A DNA stretch of 64,000 nucleotides from Arthrobacter sp. V1I7. GTDB lineage: Bacteria > Actinomycetota > Actinomycetes > Actinomycetales > Micrococcaceae. The stretch is taken from NCBI RefSeq assembly GCF_030817015.1, contig NZ_JAUSYS010000001.1:3658001-3722000 (forward strand), written 5' to 3'. The translations under genes were made by a program, and so were the position numbers. Below are positions 46,049-55,038 of this stretch, in pieces; the first letter of the stretch is position 1, and every line of letters starts with the position of its first letter. A model generated the notes under the pieces. It was given only the letters and a program-made list of their open reading frames with translations, was not told the origin of the DNA and did no database searches.

Positions 46049-46759
46049 TTACTCGGCGGGGGCGTCCGCGATGGCCCGGCCGCGCACCTTCTTTACATGC
46101 TCTGCCATGGCTGCCGCGGCCCTGTCCGGGTCGCCCGAGGAAAGCGCGTCCAGAACCGCTTGGTGCTCGGCGATCGCTTGGTCCGCGTCCGTGATGCCCA
46201 CCCCGCCAAACAGGCGGAAGCGCTGGACCTGCCCGCCGAGGGCGGCATAGGCGGCGACCATGAACTGGTTGCCGGTATGTTCCGCGATCAGCCGGTGGAA
46301 CCGCTCGTCGGCTTCGAGATAGTCACGGAATTCGGAAAACGATGGGCCGCGGGGCGCCTTCTTGAGGTCCGCGACAGCGGTGGCCAGCTCGGCATGGTGC
46401 GCCGGCGTCAGCCGGGCGCACGCCAGGCGGGCGTTGACGGGCTCGATCGCCAGCCGCGCTTCCATGAGCTCGGCGAAGTCCTCCTGGGTGAACATCGGCG
46501 CAACCCGGTAGCCCTTGAGTGCGACGCGGCGAACCATTCCGGTGTGCTCGAGCCGGGCAAGGGCTTCGCGCACCGGCGTGGGGGAAACATCGAGCTCCCT
46601 GGCGGTTCCATCGATGCTCACCGCGGCCCCGGGTTCGAGCCGCCCGTCCATCAGCGACGCCAGGAGCTCTTCATAGACGTGGTCAGCGAGGACCTGGCGG
46701 CTGACGGTCCGGCCAGTGGGGCCGCCCTCGGAGCGACTCCCGGAGGAAGCTAGTTGCAT
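46049..46759 (-). CDS. GntR family regulator, FadR/FCD subfamily
   Basis: A protein of 236 residues. Winged helix residues about 20-90 (VYEELLASLMDGRLEPGAAVSIDGTARELDVSPTPVREALARLEHTGMV), then an all-helical FCD domain with metal-ligand-type residues (Asp/His in YLEADERFHRLIAEHTGN, later AEHQAVLDAL and MAEHV). FCD effectors are usually organic or sugar acids, which fits the two ACS transporters. It reads toward the operon and has an operator-like site at its own start, so it should autoregulate. Confidence 0.9.
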   Translation of the reverse strand: MQLASSGSRSEGGPTGRTVSRQVLADHVYEELLASLMDGRLEPGAAVSIDGTARELDVSPTPVREALARLEHTGMVRRVALKGYRVAPMFTQEDFAELMEARLAIEPVNARLACARLTPAHHAELATAVADLKKAPRGPSFSEFRDYLEADERFHRLIAEHTGNQFMVAAYAALGGQVQRFRLFGGVGITDADQAIAEHQAVLDALSSGDPDRAAAAMAEHVKKVRGRAIADAPAE

Positions 46760-46763
46760 GTTC

Positions 46764-46778
46764 AGATCCTATAGGACA
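46764..46778. promoter_or_regulatory. GntR operator-like site 2 at the regulator's own start
   Basis: AGATCCTATAGGACA shares the CCTATAGGA core with the sites at 45957 and 43437. It is five bases before the GntR start codon, overlapping the edge of the adjacent repeat array. Confidence 0.65.
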
Positions 46779-46779
46779 G

Positions 46780-46960
46780 GGACATGCCCACTCCTGTGTC
46801 CCGCGACCGAGGGACATGCCCATTCCTGGATCCCGCGTCCCAGGGACATGCCCTCACTCCTGTGTCCCGCGACCGAGGGACATGCTCATTCCTGGATGCG
46901 AACAGTGGGCAGAATGGCATTCTGCCCACTGTTCGTGGCTGCGGCAGGGCATGTCCCGCG
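46780..46960. repeat. Second GGACATG repeat array with a perfect hairpin
   Basis: GGACATG at 46780, 46812, 46844 and 46878 gives intervals of 32, 32 and 34 bp. A degenerate GGCATG follows at 46948, 70 bp on. In that last gap is a perfect palindrome: CGAACAGTGGGCAGAATG at 46899-46916, one central base, and its exact complement at 46918-46935. Units upstream of the hairpin are the CATTCCTGG type, the one downstream the CCCGCGG type, as in the first array. Confidence 0.9.
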
Positions 46961-46995
46961 GCGGGGTGTGCTGCTGCTGTTTGACGCTGCGGGCC

Positions 46996-48066
46996 TTAGT
47001 TCTGGTACGCCGGGTAGTCGGTGTAGCCCACGGCGCCCTCGGTGTAGAACGTGGACGGGTCCGGGTCGTTGACCGGCAGGCCTTCACGCCAGCGGCGGAC
47101 CAGGTCCGGGTTGGCGATGGCAGGGCGTCCGACGACCACGGCGTCAGCGTGGCCTTCTGCGACCAGGGCCTTAGCTTCCTCGCGGGTAGTGACAACGCCA
47201 AAGCCTGTGTTCAGCAGGAAGGTTCCACCAAACCGTGCGCGCAGGTCCTGGACCAGCTCGGCGGCGGGGTCCTTGTGCAGGATGCTGAGGTAGGCCAGCT
47301 TCAGCGGAGCCAAGGCGTCGACGAGGTGGGCGTAGGTGGCCCGGACGTCCGCCACGTCGAGTTCGAGGGCACCCTGGACATTGTGCTCCGGGGAAATGCG
47401 GATGCCGACACGGTCCGCGCCGACGGCGTCCACCACGGCCCGGGCAACTTCAATCACGAAGCGCGCGCGGTTCTCCGGGGAGCCGCCGTAGACGTCGTCG
47501 CGCTGGTTGGCTGCCGGGGTAAGGAACTCGTGCAGAAGGTAACCGTTAGCGGAGTGCAACTCCACGCCGTCGAATCCGGCATCGATGGCCTTGCGGGACG
47601 CCAGGACAAACTCCTGGACGATGGCCGGGAGTTCTTCGGACGTCAGGGCGCGGGGAACGGGGAACGGCTTCTTTCCCTCGTACGTGCGGGTCTCTCCGTC
47701 TATGGCGATGGCGCTGGGTGCAACGACCTCGTAGCCGCCTGTGGTGTCCGCGTGGGTTACCCGGCCGGCGTGCATCACCTGGGCGAAGATCCTGCCGCCC
47801 TCGGCGTGCACGGCAGACGTGACGTTGGCCCAGCCCTTGAGCTGCTCGTCGGTCACGAGCCCGGGCTGGCCCGGGAAGCCTCGGCCGGCGTGGCTGGGGT
47901 ACGTTCCCTCGCTGACGATCAGGCCGAGCGAAGCGCGCTGGCGGTAATGCTCGACGACCAGCGGGCCGGGGATTCCTGCTTTGCCGGAGCGGACGCGGGT
48001 GAGGGGCGCCATCACGAGTCGGTTGGGCAGTTCCAGCTCGCCGAGGGTCAGGGGGGAAAACAGCAT
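46996..48066 (-). CDS. Alkene reductase, old yellow enzyme family
   Basis: A protein of 356 residues with an FMN-dependent TIM barrel: LFSPLTLGELELPNRLVMAPLTRVRS at the start, FDGVELHSANGYLLHEFLTPAANQRDDVYGGS and LLNTGFG...AVVVGRPAIANPDLVRRWREGLP. The family (NemA/OYE) reduces activated C=C bonds or nitro groups with NADPH. AAGGAA lies before the ATG. It is the last gene of a three-gene leftward group with an alcohol dehydrogenase and a monooxygenase. Confidence 0.9.
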   Translation of the reverse strand: MLFSPLTLGELELPNRLVMAPLTRVRSGKAGIPGPLVVEHYRQRASLGLIVSEGTYPSHAGRGFPGQPGLVTDEQLKGWANVTSAVHAEGGRIFAQVMHAGRVTHADTTGGYEVVAPSAIAIDGETRTYEGKKPFPVPRALTSEELPAIVQEFVLASRKAIDAGFDGVELHSANGYLLHEFLTPAANQRDDVYGGSPENRARFVIEVARAVVDAVGADRVGIRISPEHNVQGALELDVADVRATYAHLVDALAPLKLAYLSILHKDPAAELVQDLRARFGGTFLLNTGFGVVTTREEAKALVAEGHADAVVVGRPAIANPDLVRRWREGLPVNDPDPSTFYTEGAVGYTDYPAYQN

Positions 48067-48148
48067 GCGCAGTTCCTTTCACAGTGGAATGGGTTCACTG
48101 GCGGCAACTGCAAGGCGCCTGCAACTATTCCTCGTGAGACTCGGATCA

Positions 48149-49204
48149 CTACGGGTGGACGATGATTTTCACTGCGGTGTCGTTGTGGTTGATCAGCGTA
48201 TCGAAGCCCTTGTCCACCAGGTCGTCCAAGGCGATTCTCCCGGTGATGAAGGGTTTCAGGTCGACTTTTCCTTCCTGGACCAGCTTGATGGCGGCGGCAT
48301 GATCGCCGCAGTAAGCGATGGTGCCGCGCAGATCGATTTCCTTCAGCACGACTTTTTGCATATCCACTGTGGCCGGGTGTCCCCAGATCGAAACGTTGAC
48401 GACGACGCCCGCCGGCTTCACGACGTCGAGCATCGTGTCCAGCACGGCATTCACGCCGGCACATTCAAAGGCCCCGTTTGCACCCGCACCTGCGGTCAGT
48501 TCCAGCACGCGCGCCTTGACGTCGTCGGAGCTCGGATCGAGAAGATGATCCGCGACCCCGGACGACACCGCCTTGTCCTTGCGGGCTGCCGACAGCTCAG
48601 TGACAATCGTGGTGATACCGAGGCCTTTCAGGACCGCTGCGGTGAGCAGTCCGATAGGTCCGGCGCCCCCGACGACGGCGGTGTCGCCGGCTTTGAGGCC
48701 GCTCCTGCCGACGGCGTGGTACGCCACCGCGAGAGGTTCGATGAGCGCGGCTTCGTCCAGCGGGATGTCGCCGACGGAGTGCACCCACCGGGCGTCGACC
48801 ACAATCTTCTCGCTCAAGCCTCCACCGCCGCCCGCCAAGCCGATGAAGCCCATCTTTGTGCAGAGGTTGTAGTGCCCGCTGAGGCAGGGTCCGCATTCAT
48901 TGCAGACGAAGTACGGCTCCACTACAACGTTGTCTCCGACGGTAAGACCGCTGACGCCCTCCGCAACTTCCTCGACGATGCCGGAGAACTCATGGCCCAG
49001 AGTGACAGGGGCGTCCTCGTGGGTAAGCCCATGGGGATTCCCTGGCGGCGGGGTGAAGATGGGCCCTTCCATGAATTCATGGAGGTCGGTGCCGCAGATG
49101 CCGCACCAGGCCACCGCGATCTTTACCGCCCCGGGACGCAGATCGGGCTCTTGGACATCTTCGATCCGGAGATCCTTGCGGGCGTGGAATCGTGCTGCTT
49201 TCAT
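48149..49204 (-). CDS. Zinc-dependent alcohol dehydrogenase, 2,3-butanediol dehydrogenase type
   Basis: A protein of 351 residues of the MDR family. Catalytic zinc site: CGICGTDLHEF and GHEFSG. Structural zinc cluster: CNECGPCLSGHYNLC. Cofactor site: VVGGAGPIGLLTAAVL. The EFMEGPIFTP insertion after the first Cys is typical of (R,R)-butanediol dehydrogenases, but the substrate is not proven. GAAGG nine bases before the ATG at 49204 decides the start over a longer frame to 49324. Confidence 0.88.
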   Translation of the reverse strand: MKAARFHARKDLRIEDVQEPDLRPGAVKIAVAWCGICGTDLHEFMEGPIFTPPPGNPHGLTHEDAPVTLGHEFSGIVEEVAEGVSGLTVGDNVVVEPYFVCNECGPCLSGHYNLCTKMGFIGLAGGGGGLSEKIVVDARWVHSVGDIPLDEAALIEPLAVAYHAVGRSGLKAGDTAVVGGAGPIGLLTAAVLKGLGITTIVTELSAARKDKAVSSGVADHLLDPSSDDVKARVLELTAGAGANGAFECAGVNAVLDTMLDVVKPAGVVVNVSIWGHPATVDMQKVVLKEIDLRGTIAYCGDHAAAIKLVQEGKVDLKPFITGRIALDDLVDKGFDTLINHNDTAVKIIVHP

Positions 49205-49336
49205 GGTGTTTCGCCTTCGCGTTCCAGGCCGTGGATGCGCCCGGTCAGGCGCATCCACGGAGTGTCGTTGGAGTCTCACAGCAGGGGCGGTACCCCAGTC
49301 TGGTTGCCGTGCTGTGCTTGTCACGGCCTGCCCCGA

Positions 49337-51127
49337 TCAGCGGGTGTGGTGCGTGGGCTGCAGCTCGAAAACCGGCGTCGGCAGTCCTTCCATCCTTGCC
49401 TTGAGCTGCAGAGCCAGGTAGTTGGAGTAGTGGCGGCTCTGGTGCAGATTGCCGCCGTGGATCCACAGGTTCTCCACATTGGTGGGCTTCCACATATTGC
49501 GGAGTTCCCCCTCCCACGGCCCCGGATCTTTGGGCGTGTCCGATCCGAATCCCCAGCACTTGCCGACGGCGTCGGCCACCTCGGGCGAGACCAGATCCGC
49601 CAACCAGCCGTTCATCGACCCGTAGCCGGTGGCGTAGATGATGACGTCTGCGTCCAGTTCGGTTCCGTTGGCCATCACGACGGAGTTGCCGGTGATCTTG
49701 CTGACCTCGCCATTGGCGAGCTTGACCCGGCCGTCGATGATCAGCTGCGAGGCACCGACGTCGATGTAGTAGCCGGAACCGCGTCTCAGGTACTTCAGGA
49801 ACAGACCGGAGCCGTCAACGCCGAAGTCCAGGTCAAAGCCGGCGGCCTCCAGCTGCGAGTAGAACCCGGCGTCCCGCTTGGCCATCTCCGCATAGACAGG
49901 GATCTGGGCTTCGGGCAGGATCCGGTAGGGCAAGGAGGCAAACAGCAGATCGGCTTTCTCCGTAGTGACGCCGTTGGCCAGTGCCTTTTCGGAGTACAGA
50001 TCGCCCAGCGCAAGGTCCATGAGGGATTCGCTGCGGGCAATGTGGGTGGAGGACCGCTGGACCATGGTGACATCGGCGCCATGCTCCCAGAGGTCGGCGC
50101 AGATATCGTGGGCCGAATTGTTGGAGCCGATGACCACGGCCTTCTTGCCGGTCCAGTCTCCGCCGCCGGGGTGCTTGGACGAGTGGTACTGCTCCCCCAG
50201 GAAGGATTCGGCGCCGTCGAACGCGGGGACGCTCGGGTATCCCGAAACACCCAGGGCGAAGACGAGCTGCTGCGGGCGCAAGGTGACCGGTTCGCCGTCG
50301 CGCACCACCTCCACCACCCACTCCTGGGACGCTTCGTCGAAGCTGGCGTTGGTGCACTCGGTCTTGGACCAGTAGTTCAGCTCCATGATCCGTGTGTAGT
50401 TCTCCAGCCAGTCGCCGATCTTGTCCTTGGCCGCGAAAACCGGCCAGTCGTCGGGGAACTTCATGTAGGGCAGGTGGTCGTACCAGACCGGATCGTGCAG
50501 GTGGAGGGACTGGTAGCGGTTGCGCCAAGAGTCACCCGGACGCTCATTCTTTTCGATGATGATGGTGGGCACGCCGAGTCTGCGCAGCCGCGCCCCCAGC
50601 CCGATCCCGCCCTGGCCGCCGCCGATGATGACGGTGTAGGGCTGGTCTTCGTAGCCGAGCCGCGCTTCCTGCTCTTCCTTCAGTTCCAGCCAGGATTTGC
50701 GGCCCTTGGTGATCTCATGGGCGACTCCCTTGTCCCGGTTGGGGCCCTTCCTTTCCTCAAAGCCCTTGAGTTCCTGCATGGTGGTGAGCAGGGTCCAGCA
50801 TTTGCCGTTGCGGAGGCGGAGGTGGGCGTAGCCCCGGGCCTGGGCGGTCTCGAAATTCACCCAGGCCTCGGTGTTGACGGCGTCACCGGTGGCGTCCTCG
50901 GCGAGGGTCCAGTTGCTTGGCTGCACCTCGTCCAGGGTCGCCTCGAGCATGCGGGCGATGGCTGCTTTGCCCTCAAGCGTCTTGAGGTTCCAGGTGAAGG
51001 AAACGAAGTCGCGCCAGTACGAATCGTCGTCGAAAAGATCCAGTGCGGCGTCCGTGTTGTGGCTGCGCAGTGCCTCATCGAACTGCGCCAACCACGCCCC
51101 GACCACGCCGTTTGCTGTCTCAGGCAT
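49337..51127 (-). CDS. Flavin-containing monooxygenase with N-terminal NTF2-like domain
   Basis: A protein of 596 residues. Residues about 1-135 form an NTF2/SnoaL-like domain (VVGAWLAQFDEALRSHNTDAALDLFDDDSYWRDFVSFTWNLKTLEGK). The FAD/NADPH part follows: GGGQGGIGLGARLRRLGV (FAD), FLGEQYHSSKHPGGGDW near the FMO/BVMO fingerprint and VVIGSNNSAHDICADL (NADPH). It likely oxidises a ketone or heteroatom substrate. The ATG at 51127 is preceded by AGAGGA. Divergent from a GAF regulator. Confidence 0.85.
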   Translation of the reverse strand: MPETANGVVGAWLAQFDEALRSHNTDAALDLFDDDSYWRDFVSFTWNLKTLEGKAAIARMLEATLDEVQPSNWTLAEDATGDAVNTEAWVNFETAQARGYAHLRLRNGKCWTLLTTMQELKGFEERKGPNRDKGVAHEITKGRKSWLELKEEQEARLGYEDQPYTVIIGGGQGGIGLGARLRRLGVPTIIIEKNERPGDSWRNRYQSLHLHDPVWYDHLPYMKFPDDWPVFAAKDKIGDWLENYTRIMELNYWSKTECTNASFDEASQEWVVEVVRDGEPVTLRPQQLVFALGVSGYPSVPAFDGAESFLGEQYHSSKHPGGGDWTGKKAVVIGSNNSAHDICADLWEHGADVTMVQRSSTHIARSESLMDLALGDLYSEKALANGVTTEKADLLFASLPYRILPEAQIPVYAEMAKRDAGFYSQLEAAGFDLDFGVDGSGLFLKYLRRGSGYYIDVGASQLIIDGRVKLANGEVSKITGNSVVMANGTELDADVIIYATGYGSMNGWLADLVSPEVADAVGKCWGFGSDTPKDPGPWEGELRNMWKPTNVENLWIHGGNLHQSRHYSNYLALQLKARMEGLPTPVFELQPTHHTR

Positions 51128-51332
51128 GATTCCTCTTTCCATTGCTGACAGTGGGTCACTCCCGTTGCGTGACGTCTTGACCACGCAGTGACCCGCATCA
51201 CAAGTAAAAGTCGCAGGGGGTTACAATCGGGTTACACGGAGCTCTCAAGCTGTTGGCCGGCGCGTACGGGCAGCCGGCGGCGGCAGGGATCAGCGGGGTG
51301 CGACGATTCGAGGGCGAGTTGGGAGAATGAGC

Positions 51333-52670
51333 ATGCGGCAGGGCAACGGCTCCATCACGCATCCCTCAGACCTCAGGTTTTCCGCACCGGCGGAGTACGC
51401 CCGAACCCTCCGGGCAGCGCACGAGGCCACCATTTCCGGCAATCCGGATCCGCACTTGTCGCCGTCGCTCATCAAGTCCTGGCAGCGTTCCCTCGCCTTG
51501 GGCATCAATCCGGACCAGCACCGGCCGCTCCACCGGCATGAAGTCTCCGAGGCGCGCTTACTCAGTGCTGGGCATCGGCTGGCTGCGGTCATGCCCGCGC
51601 TGTCGCAGCTGCTGGCCGATGAGACGGTGACGGGACGCCATTTGCTGATCGTGACCGACCACCAGGGCGAAGTCCTGTGGCGCCTTGGCAGCAGGCAGGC
51701 GTTGCGGCTCGCGGACTCCCTGGAGTTTGTGGAGGGTGCCGACTGGTCCGAGTCCGGGGTCGGCACCAACGCCATCAGCGAGGCTTTAGTGACCGGAGCC
51801 CCGGCGCAGCTCTTCTCGGCCGAGCACCTCGTGCGGACGCATCATGATTGGGCTTGCACTGCGTCTCCCATCCGCGACCCCTTGACGGGAGAAATCGTCG
51901 GCGTCCTGGATGTCTCCGGCCCGTTCGAGTCGGTCACGCCGGACAGCCTGCGGCTGGTGCGTTGTGGGGTGCGGCTTGCGGAGGAGCTGCTGAAATCGGC
52001 AGCGGGTCCCGATGGCGGTAGCGGGGGCTTTGGACAGCCGCTACGACGTGACGAGCAGACACCGCGCGACGGCGACGCCCAGTCGCAGCTGTTGCTGCGG
52101 TTGTTGGGCGACGTCCCGTCGGCGGTGATCGACGGCGGCATCCGGCGCCCGCTGACGTTGCGCCGTGCCGAGATCCTGGCACTGCTGGCCTCGCGTGACC
52201 AGGGCTGGAGCGCCGATGAACTGGCTTACGAGATCCATGGCGACGCTGGCACCGGCGCCGCGATCCGGACCGAGATGCACCGGATACGCAATATCCTGGG
52301 CGGTGTCCTGGACGCGAACCCCTATCGGTTCTCTTCAACAGTCAAGGTCGTGACGGATGCCTCGGTTGTGGCCGGCCATCTGCGGGACGGGCAGGTTGCC
52401 GAGGCTTTGGCGGCCTACCCGGCAAAACTCCTCAACCGGTCGGTCAATCTGGCGGTCGGGTTCATGCGCGACGAGCTCAACGTCGCCGTGGGAGCGTCCG
52501 TACGCTCCAGCGGTGATGCCCGGCTGATACTGCAGTGGTGCACAACCGACATGGGATCTTCCGATACCGCGGCTGCGGCAGCCGCGGCGGCACTGATCGG
52601 ACCGGCGGATCCTCGGTGCCAGCTGGTGAGCGCCCGGATGGAACGGGTGGACCGGGAGCTGCGAGCCTAG
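51333..52670 (+). CDS. GAF-domain transcriptional regulator
   Basis: A protein of 445 residues. The N-terminal half matches the AcoR-like sensor (LSPSLIKSWQRSLALGINP, LLIVTDHQGEVLWRLGSRQALRLADSLEFVEGADWSESGVGTNAI, then ASPIRDPLTGEIVGVLDVSG). Instead of a sigma-54 AAA+ domain there is a winged-helix-like C-terminal region (LTLRRAEILALLASRDQGWSADELAYEIHG). GGGAGA six bases before the ATG at 51333 favours it over 51327. It probably activates the divergent monooxygenase-dehydrogenase-reductase group. Confidence 0.85.
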   Translation: MRQGNGSITHPSDLRFSAPAEYARTLRAAHEATISGNPDPHLSPSLIKSWQRSLALGINPDQHRPLHRHEVSEARLLSAGHRLAAVMPALSQLLADETVTGRHLLIVTDHQGEVLWRLGSRQALRLADSLEFVEGADWSESGVGTNAISEALVTGAPAQLFSAEHLVRTHHDWACTASPIRDPLTGEIVGVLDVSGPFESVTPDSLRLVRCGVRLAEELLKSAAGPDGGSGGFGQPLRRDEQTPRDGDAQSQLLLRLLGDVPSAVIDGGIRRPLTLRRAEILALLASRDQGWSADELAYEIHGDAGTGAAIRTEMHRIRNILGGVLDANPYRFSSTVKVVTDASVVAGHLRDGQVAEALAAYPAKLLNRSVNLAVGFMRDELNVAVGASVRSSGDARLILQWCTTDMGSSDTAAAAAAAALIGPADPRCQLVSARMERVDRELRA

Positions 52671-52698
52671 CCACGGGCTCAACCCCAGGGGCTCGACA

Positions 52699-53640
52699 CT
52701 AGGGAGACGGCTGGGCGACGCCTGGGCAGCCTTGGCCTTGGGGATTCTGGAGACAATCGTCAGCGTAGTTCCTGGTGATCGAGCGCCACACACTCACAGG
52801 CTGCGGCGGCGAGCTAAAGGAGCCCTGCCCCGGGATGGGCAGGGGCGGGCCGCCATTCACGGAATAGGTGCCTTGGAAATGGGTGGTCAGCACGACGGCG
52901 AAGTCCCCAGTCTGGGTGTAGACATGGCTGGTGGGGGTCTTTTCCCCCCAGTGCTCCTGCGGCAAAGGACCGCCAGCTGCCGTTTGGGGACCGAGTGCAG
53001 CTCCGTCACCGTAGTTCCACGTGTATTCCACGGGCTTTGCCACCACATGCACCCTCTGGGCCAGGATCGTGATGTCGAATTGTTGTTCTGCCGCATTCCC
53101 GAAGAAGTTGGTTTCCGCACCGCGCAGGGTATGCGGGCTCGGTTGGGCCGCCACGGTTCCTGCCGAGACCGGAAGTCGCTGGAACTCGGTTTGGATCAGG
53201 GCGGCGATCCGGGGCAGCAGGTCCTCTGGCCTGGGATCAAAAAGACATGTCGGCCCGGAGTGATAGGTCCACGAGGGGTTCGCGATCCCTGCTGGTGCCT
53301 TAAGCCAAACGACCGGGATACCTTCTTTGCCGCCTGGCCCGTTCTTACAGTCGACGAGGACCGCGAGACAATCCGTGTCGAAGTCACCTCCGCCCAAGTG
53401 ACATTGAAGCTCGTATTTGTACTGAAATGGATCGGCGGAGGGGGCTCCCGGCTGAGTCCGAACGAAGTCATTCAATGCTGGATCCCAAGCCCACCCTCCT
53501 ACGTGCGCGTCCTTGGGCCCCCAGCCCCCGGAAATAGACGGGTCCGCCGCTGCTCCGTCCGCTATGGCTGGGGGAGCCGATGCAAACATTAAAAGGAACA
53601 GCATTGCGCGCCCAAGCGCTTGAGATCGAAGGGTCCCCAT
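52699..53640 (-). CDS. Secreted protein, PKD-like hypothetical
   Basis: A protein of 313 residues with a Sec signal (AMLFLLMFASAPPAIA, cleavage about residue 27). The mature part has Cys pairs (LQCHLGGGDFDTDCLAVLVDC) and a PKD-like segment (VEYTWNYGDGA...SHVYTQTGDFAVVLTTHFQG). It starts two bases after the DUF6318 stop, so it is coupled with that lipoprotein. Function unknown. Confidence 0.75.
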   Translation of the reverse strand: MGTLRSQALGRAMLFLLMFASAPPAIADGAAADPSISGGWGPKDAHVGGWAWDPALNDFVRTQPGAPSADPFQYKYELQCHLGGGDFDTDCLAVLVDCKNGPGGKEGIPVVWLKAPAGIANPSWTYHSGPTCLFDPRPEDLLPRIAALIQTEFQRLPVSAGTVAAQPSPHTLRGAETNFFGNAAEQQFDITILAQRVHVVAKPVEYTWNYGDGAALGPQTAAGGPLPQEHWGEKTPTSHVYTQTGDFAVVLTTHFQGTYSVNGGPPLPIPGQGSFSSPPQPVSVWRSITRNYADDCLQNPQGQGCPGVAQPSP

Positions 53641-53642
53641 TT

Positions 53643-54299
53643 CTAGCCGACAATGCTTCCGACATCATCAACGTGCCAAGTGTTATTGCGGAAGGCAACG
53701 AGGAGGAGGTTGCCAGTATCGTCTTTTTGCTCGCCCTTCTGGGCGACGCTCCCGTCAGCCCTGACATAGGTAAGTGGGACTTGATGAACCTGGACAGCAA
53801 CCTTGTAAATGCCGTCGGCTCCAGCTGAAAATGTCGTTTCCACAGCAGGGGTCGTGATCTGACCGCCTATGAGCCACCGACCTTCTTGATGCCAAGGGAT
53901 GATGTCGCTTTTGGCCGTTCCGCATGGAGAGCATGCCGGCGAGGTCACGCTTTCCAAGGGCCCCGTATCGCCGGTCTCGTACCCGTAACTCAGCAGCTGG
54001 AACCAGTACCGTGCAAATGCCTCCAGCCCTTCCTTCGTCTCCGACTTCGCGACCTCGGGCAGCACCGGGACGGGGACGTTCTGGGCCCTCCCTGAGGCGT
54101 CGGCCGGCTTGTAGCTTGGGGTTGGGGTCGGCGTGGCACTCGGAGTCGACGCGGCAGAGGGGCTTTGCGATTCAGCCGGCGGGGACGCGGCGGGCTGCAC
54201 GCCTCCCCCGTTACAGGCGCTGGCAGATATGAGGAGTGCGACAACAAGAGCAGCCGACCGAAAGCATTTGCTAGTGGAGCTCGAAGTGCGAGATGTCAT
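53643..54299 (-). CDS. DUF6318-type lipoprotein
   Basis: A protein of 218 residues with lipobox SASAC (Cys about 29), a Ser/Thr/Pro linker and a mature domain typical of actinobacterial DUF6318 proteins (EGLEAFARYWFQLLSYGYETGDTGPLESVTSPACSPC). GGGGAG precedes the ATG. The downstream secreted protein is in the same operon, an arrangement common in Arthrobacter. Role unknown. Confidence 0.8.
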   Translation of the reverse strand: MTSRTSSSTSKCFRSAALVVALLISASACNGGGVQPAASPPAESQSPSAASTPSATPTPTPSYKPADASGRAQNVPVPVLPEVAKSETKEGLEAFARYWFQLLSYGYETGDTGPLESVTSPACSPCGTAKSDIIPWHQEGRWLIGGQITTPAVETTFSAGADGIYKVAVQVHQVPLTYVRADGSVAQKGEQKDDTGNLLLVAFRNNTWHVDDVGSIVG

Positions 54300-54519
54300 G
54301 GTCAGCTACTCCCCGATAGAAATCACGACGCCTGAAGCCAAACAGTGGCTTAAGGGTAACCGACGTCGCATTCGGGCCGTCAAAGTTTTCCACAGCCAGG
54401 CCATCCCGCTCTCCACCTGAAAGTGGGCAGCCGCGGAAACTGCCCCGAGCTACAGCGGAAGAGATGCCGGCACAGGAGTCCCGAGTCCCGCCATCCCAGC
54501 CGCCGCCTAGACTTAAATC

Positions 54520-54960
54520 ATGGCGGACAAGCTGACACCGGAGCGGCGCAGCTGGAACATGTCCCGCATCAGGGGCAAGAACACCAAACCTGAACTACTC
54601 GTGAGAAAGCTGCTGCATTCAAAGGGCTACCGCTACCGATTGCATGGCACGGCCCGCGGCGGCAAGCTCCCGGGCAGCCCTGACCTGGTCTTCGCCAGCC
54701 GCCACAAAGTCATCTTTGTCAACGGCTGTTTCTGGCATTTCCACGACTGCCGTGTGGGGCAGCACGCTCCCAAAGCGAATGCAGAGTTCTGGGAAACCAA
54801 GCGGACCCGCACACGGAACCGCGATGCTGAACAGCTTCACCAGCTGGAAACCTCAGGCTGGAAAGTGCTGACCGTCTGGGAGTGCCAACTCAAGGACCCG
54901 GCAATGCTGGAACAGCACCTGGACTCGTTCCTCCGAAACACCGAGCAGTCGCCGCACTAA
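54520..54960 (+). CDS. vsr: Very short patch repair endonuclease (Vsr)
   Basis: A protein of 146 residues with the full Vsr pattern: RSWNMSRIRGKNTKPELLVRKLLHSKGYRYRLH, PGSPDLVFASRHKVIFVNGCFWHFHDC (active-site Asp in SPDLVF and His) and a C-terminal GWKVLTVWECQLKD. Vsr nicks T:G mismatches made by deamination of 5-methylcytosine. No cytosine methyltransferase gene is seen in the window, but an McrBC-type system follows 1.2 kb downstream, so this looks like a small restriction-modification neighbourhood. Confidence 0.93.
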   Translation: MADKLTPERRSWNMSRIRGKNTKPELLVRKLLHSKGYRYRLHGTARGGKLPGSPDLVFASRHKVIFVNGCFWHFHDCRVGQHAPKANAEFWETKRTRTRNRDAEQLHQLETSGWKVLTVWECQLKDPAMLEQHLDSFLRNTEQSPH

Positions 54961-55038
54961 GCGGCCGGCCACACCCGCCCACCACACCCGCCGACCACAG
55001 CGGCGAACCATAGCGGCCGACAGGCTAAGCCCGAAACC

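Noticed and set aside
47981..51148. A 1055-codon frame on the + strand
   Set aside because: It lies antisense to three well-supported genes (alkene reductase, alcohol dehydrogenase, monooxygenase); typical GC-rich shadow with no domain.
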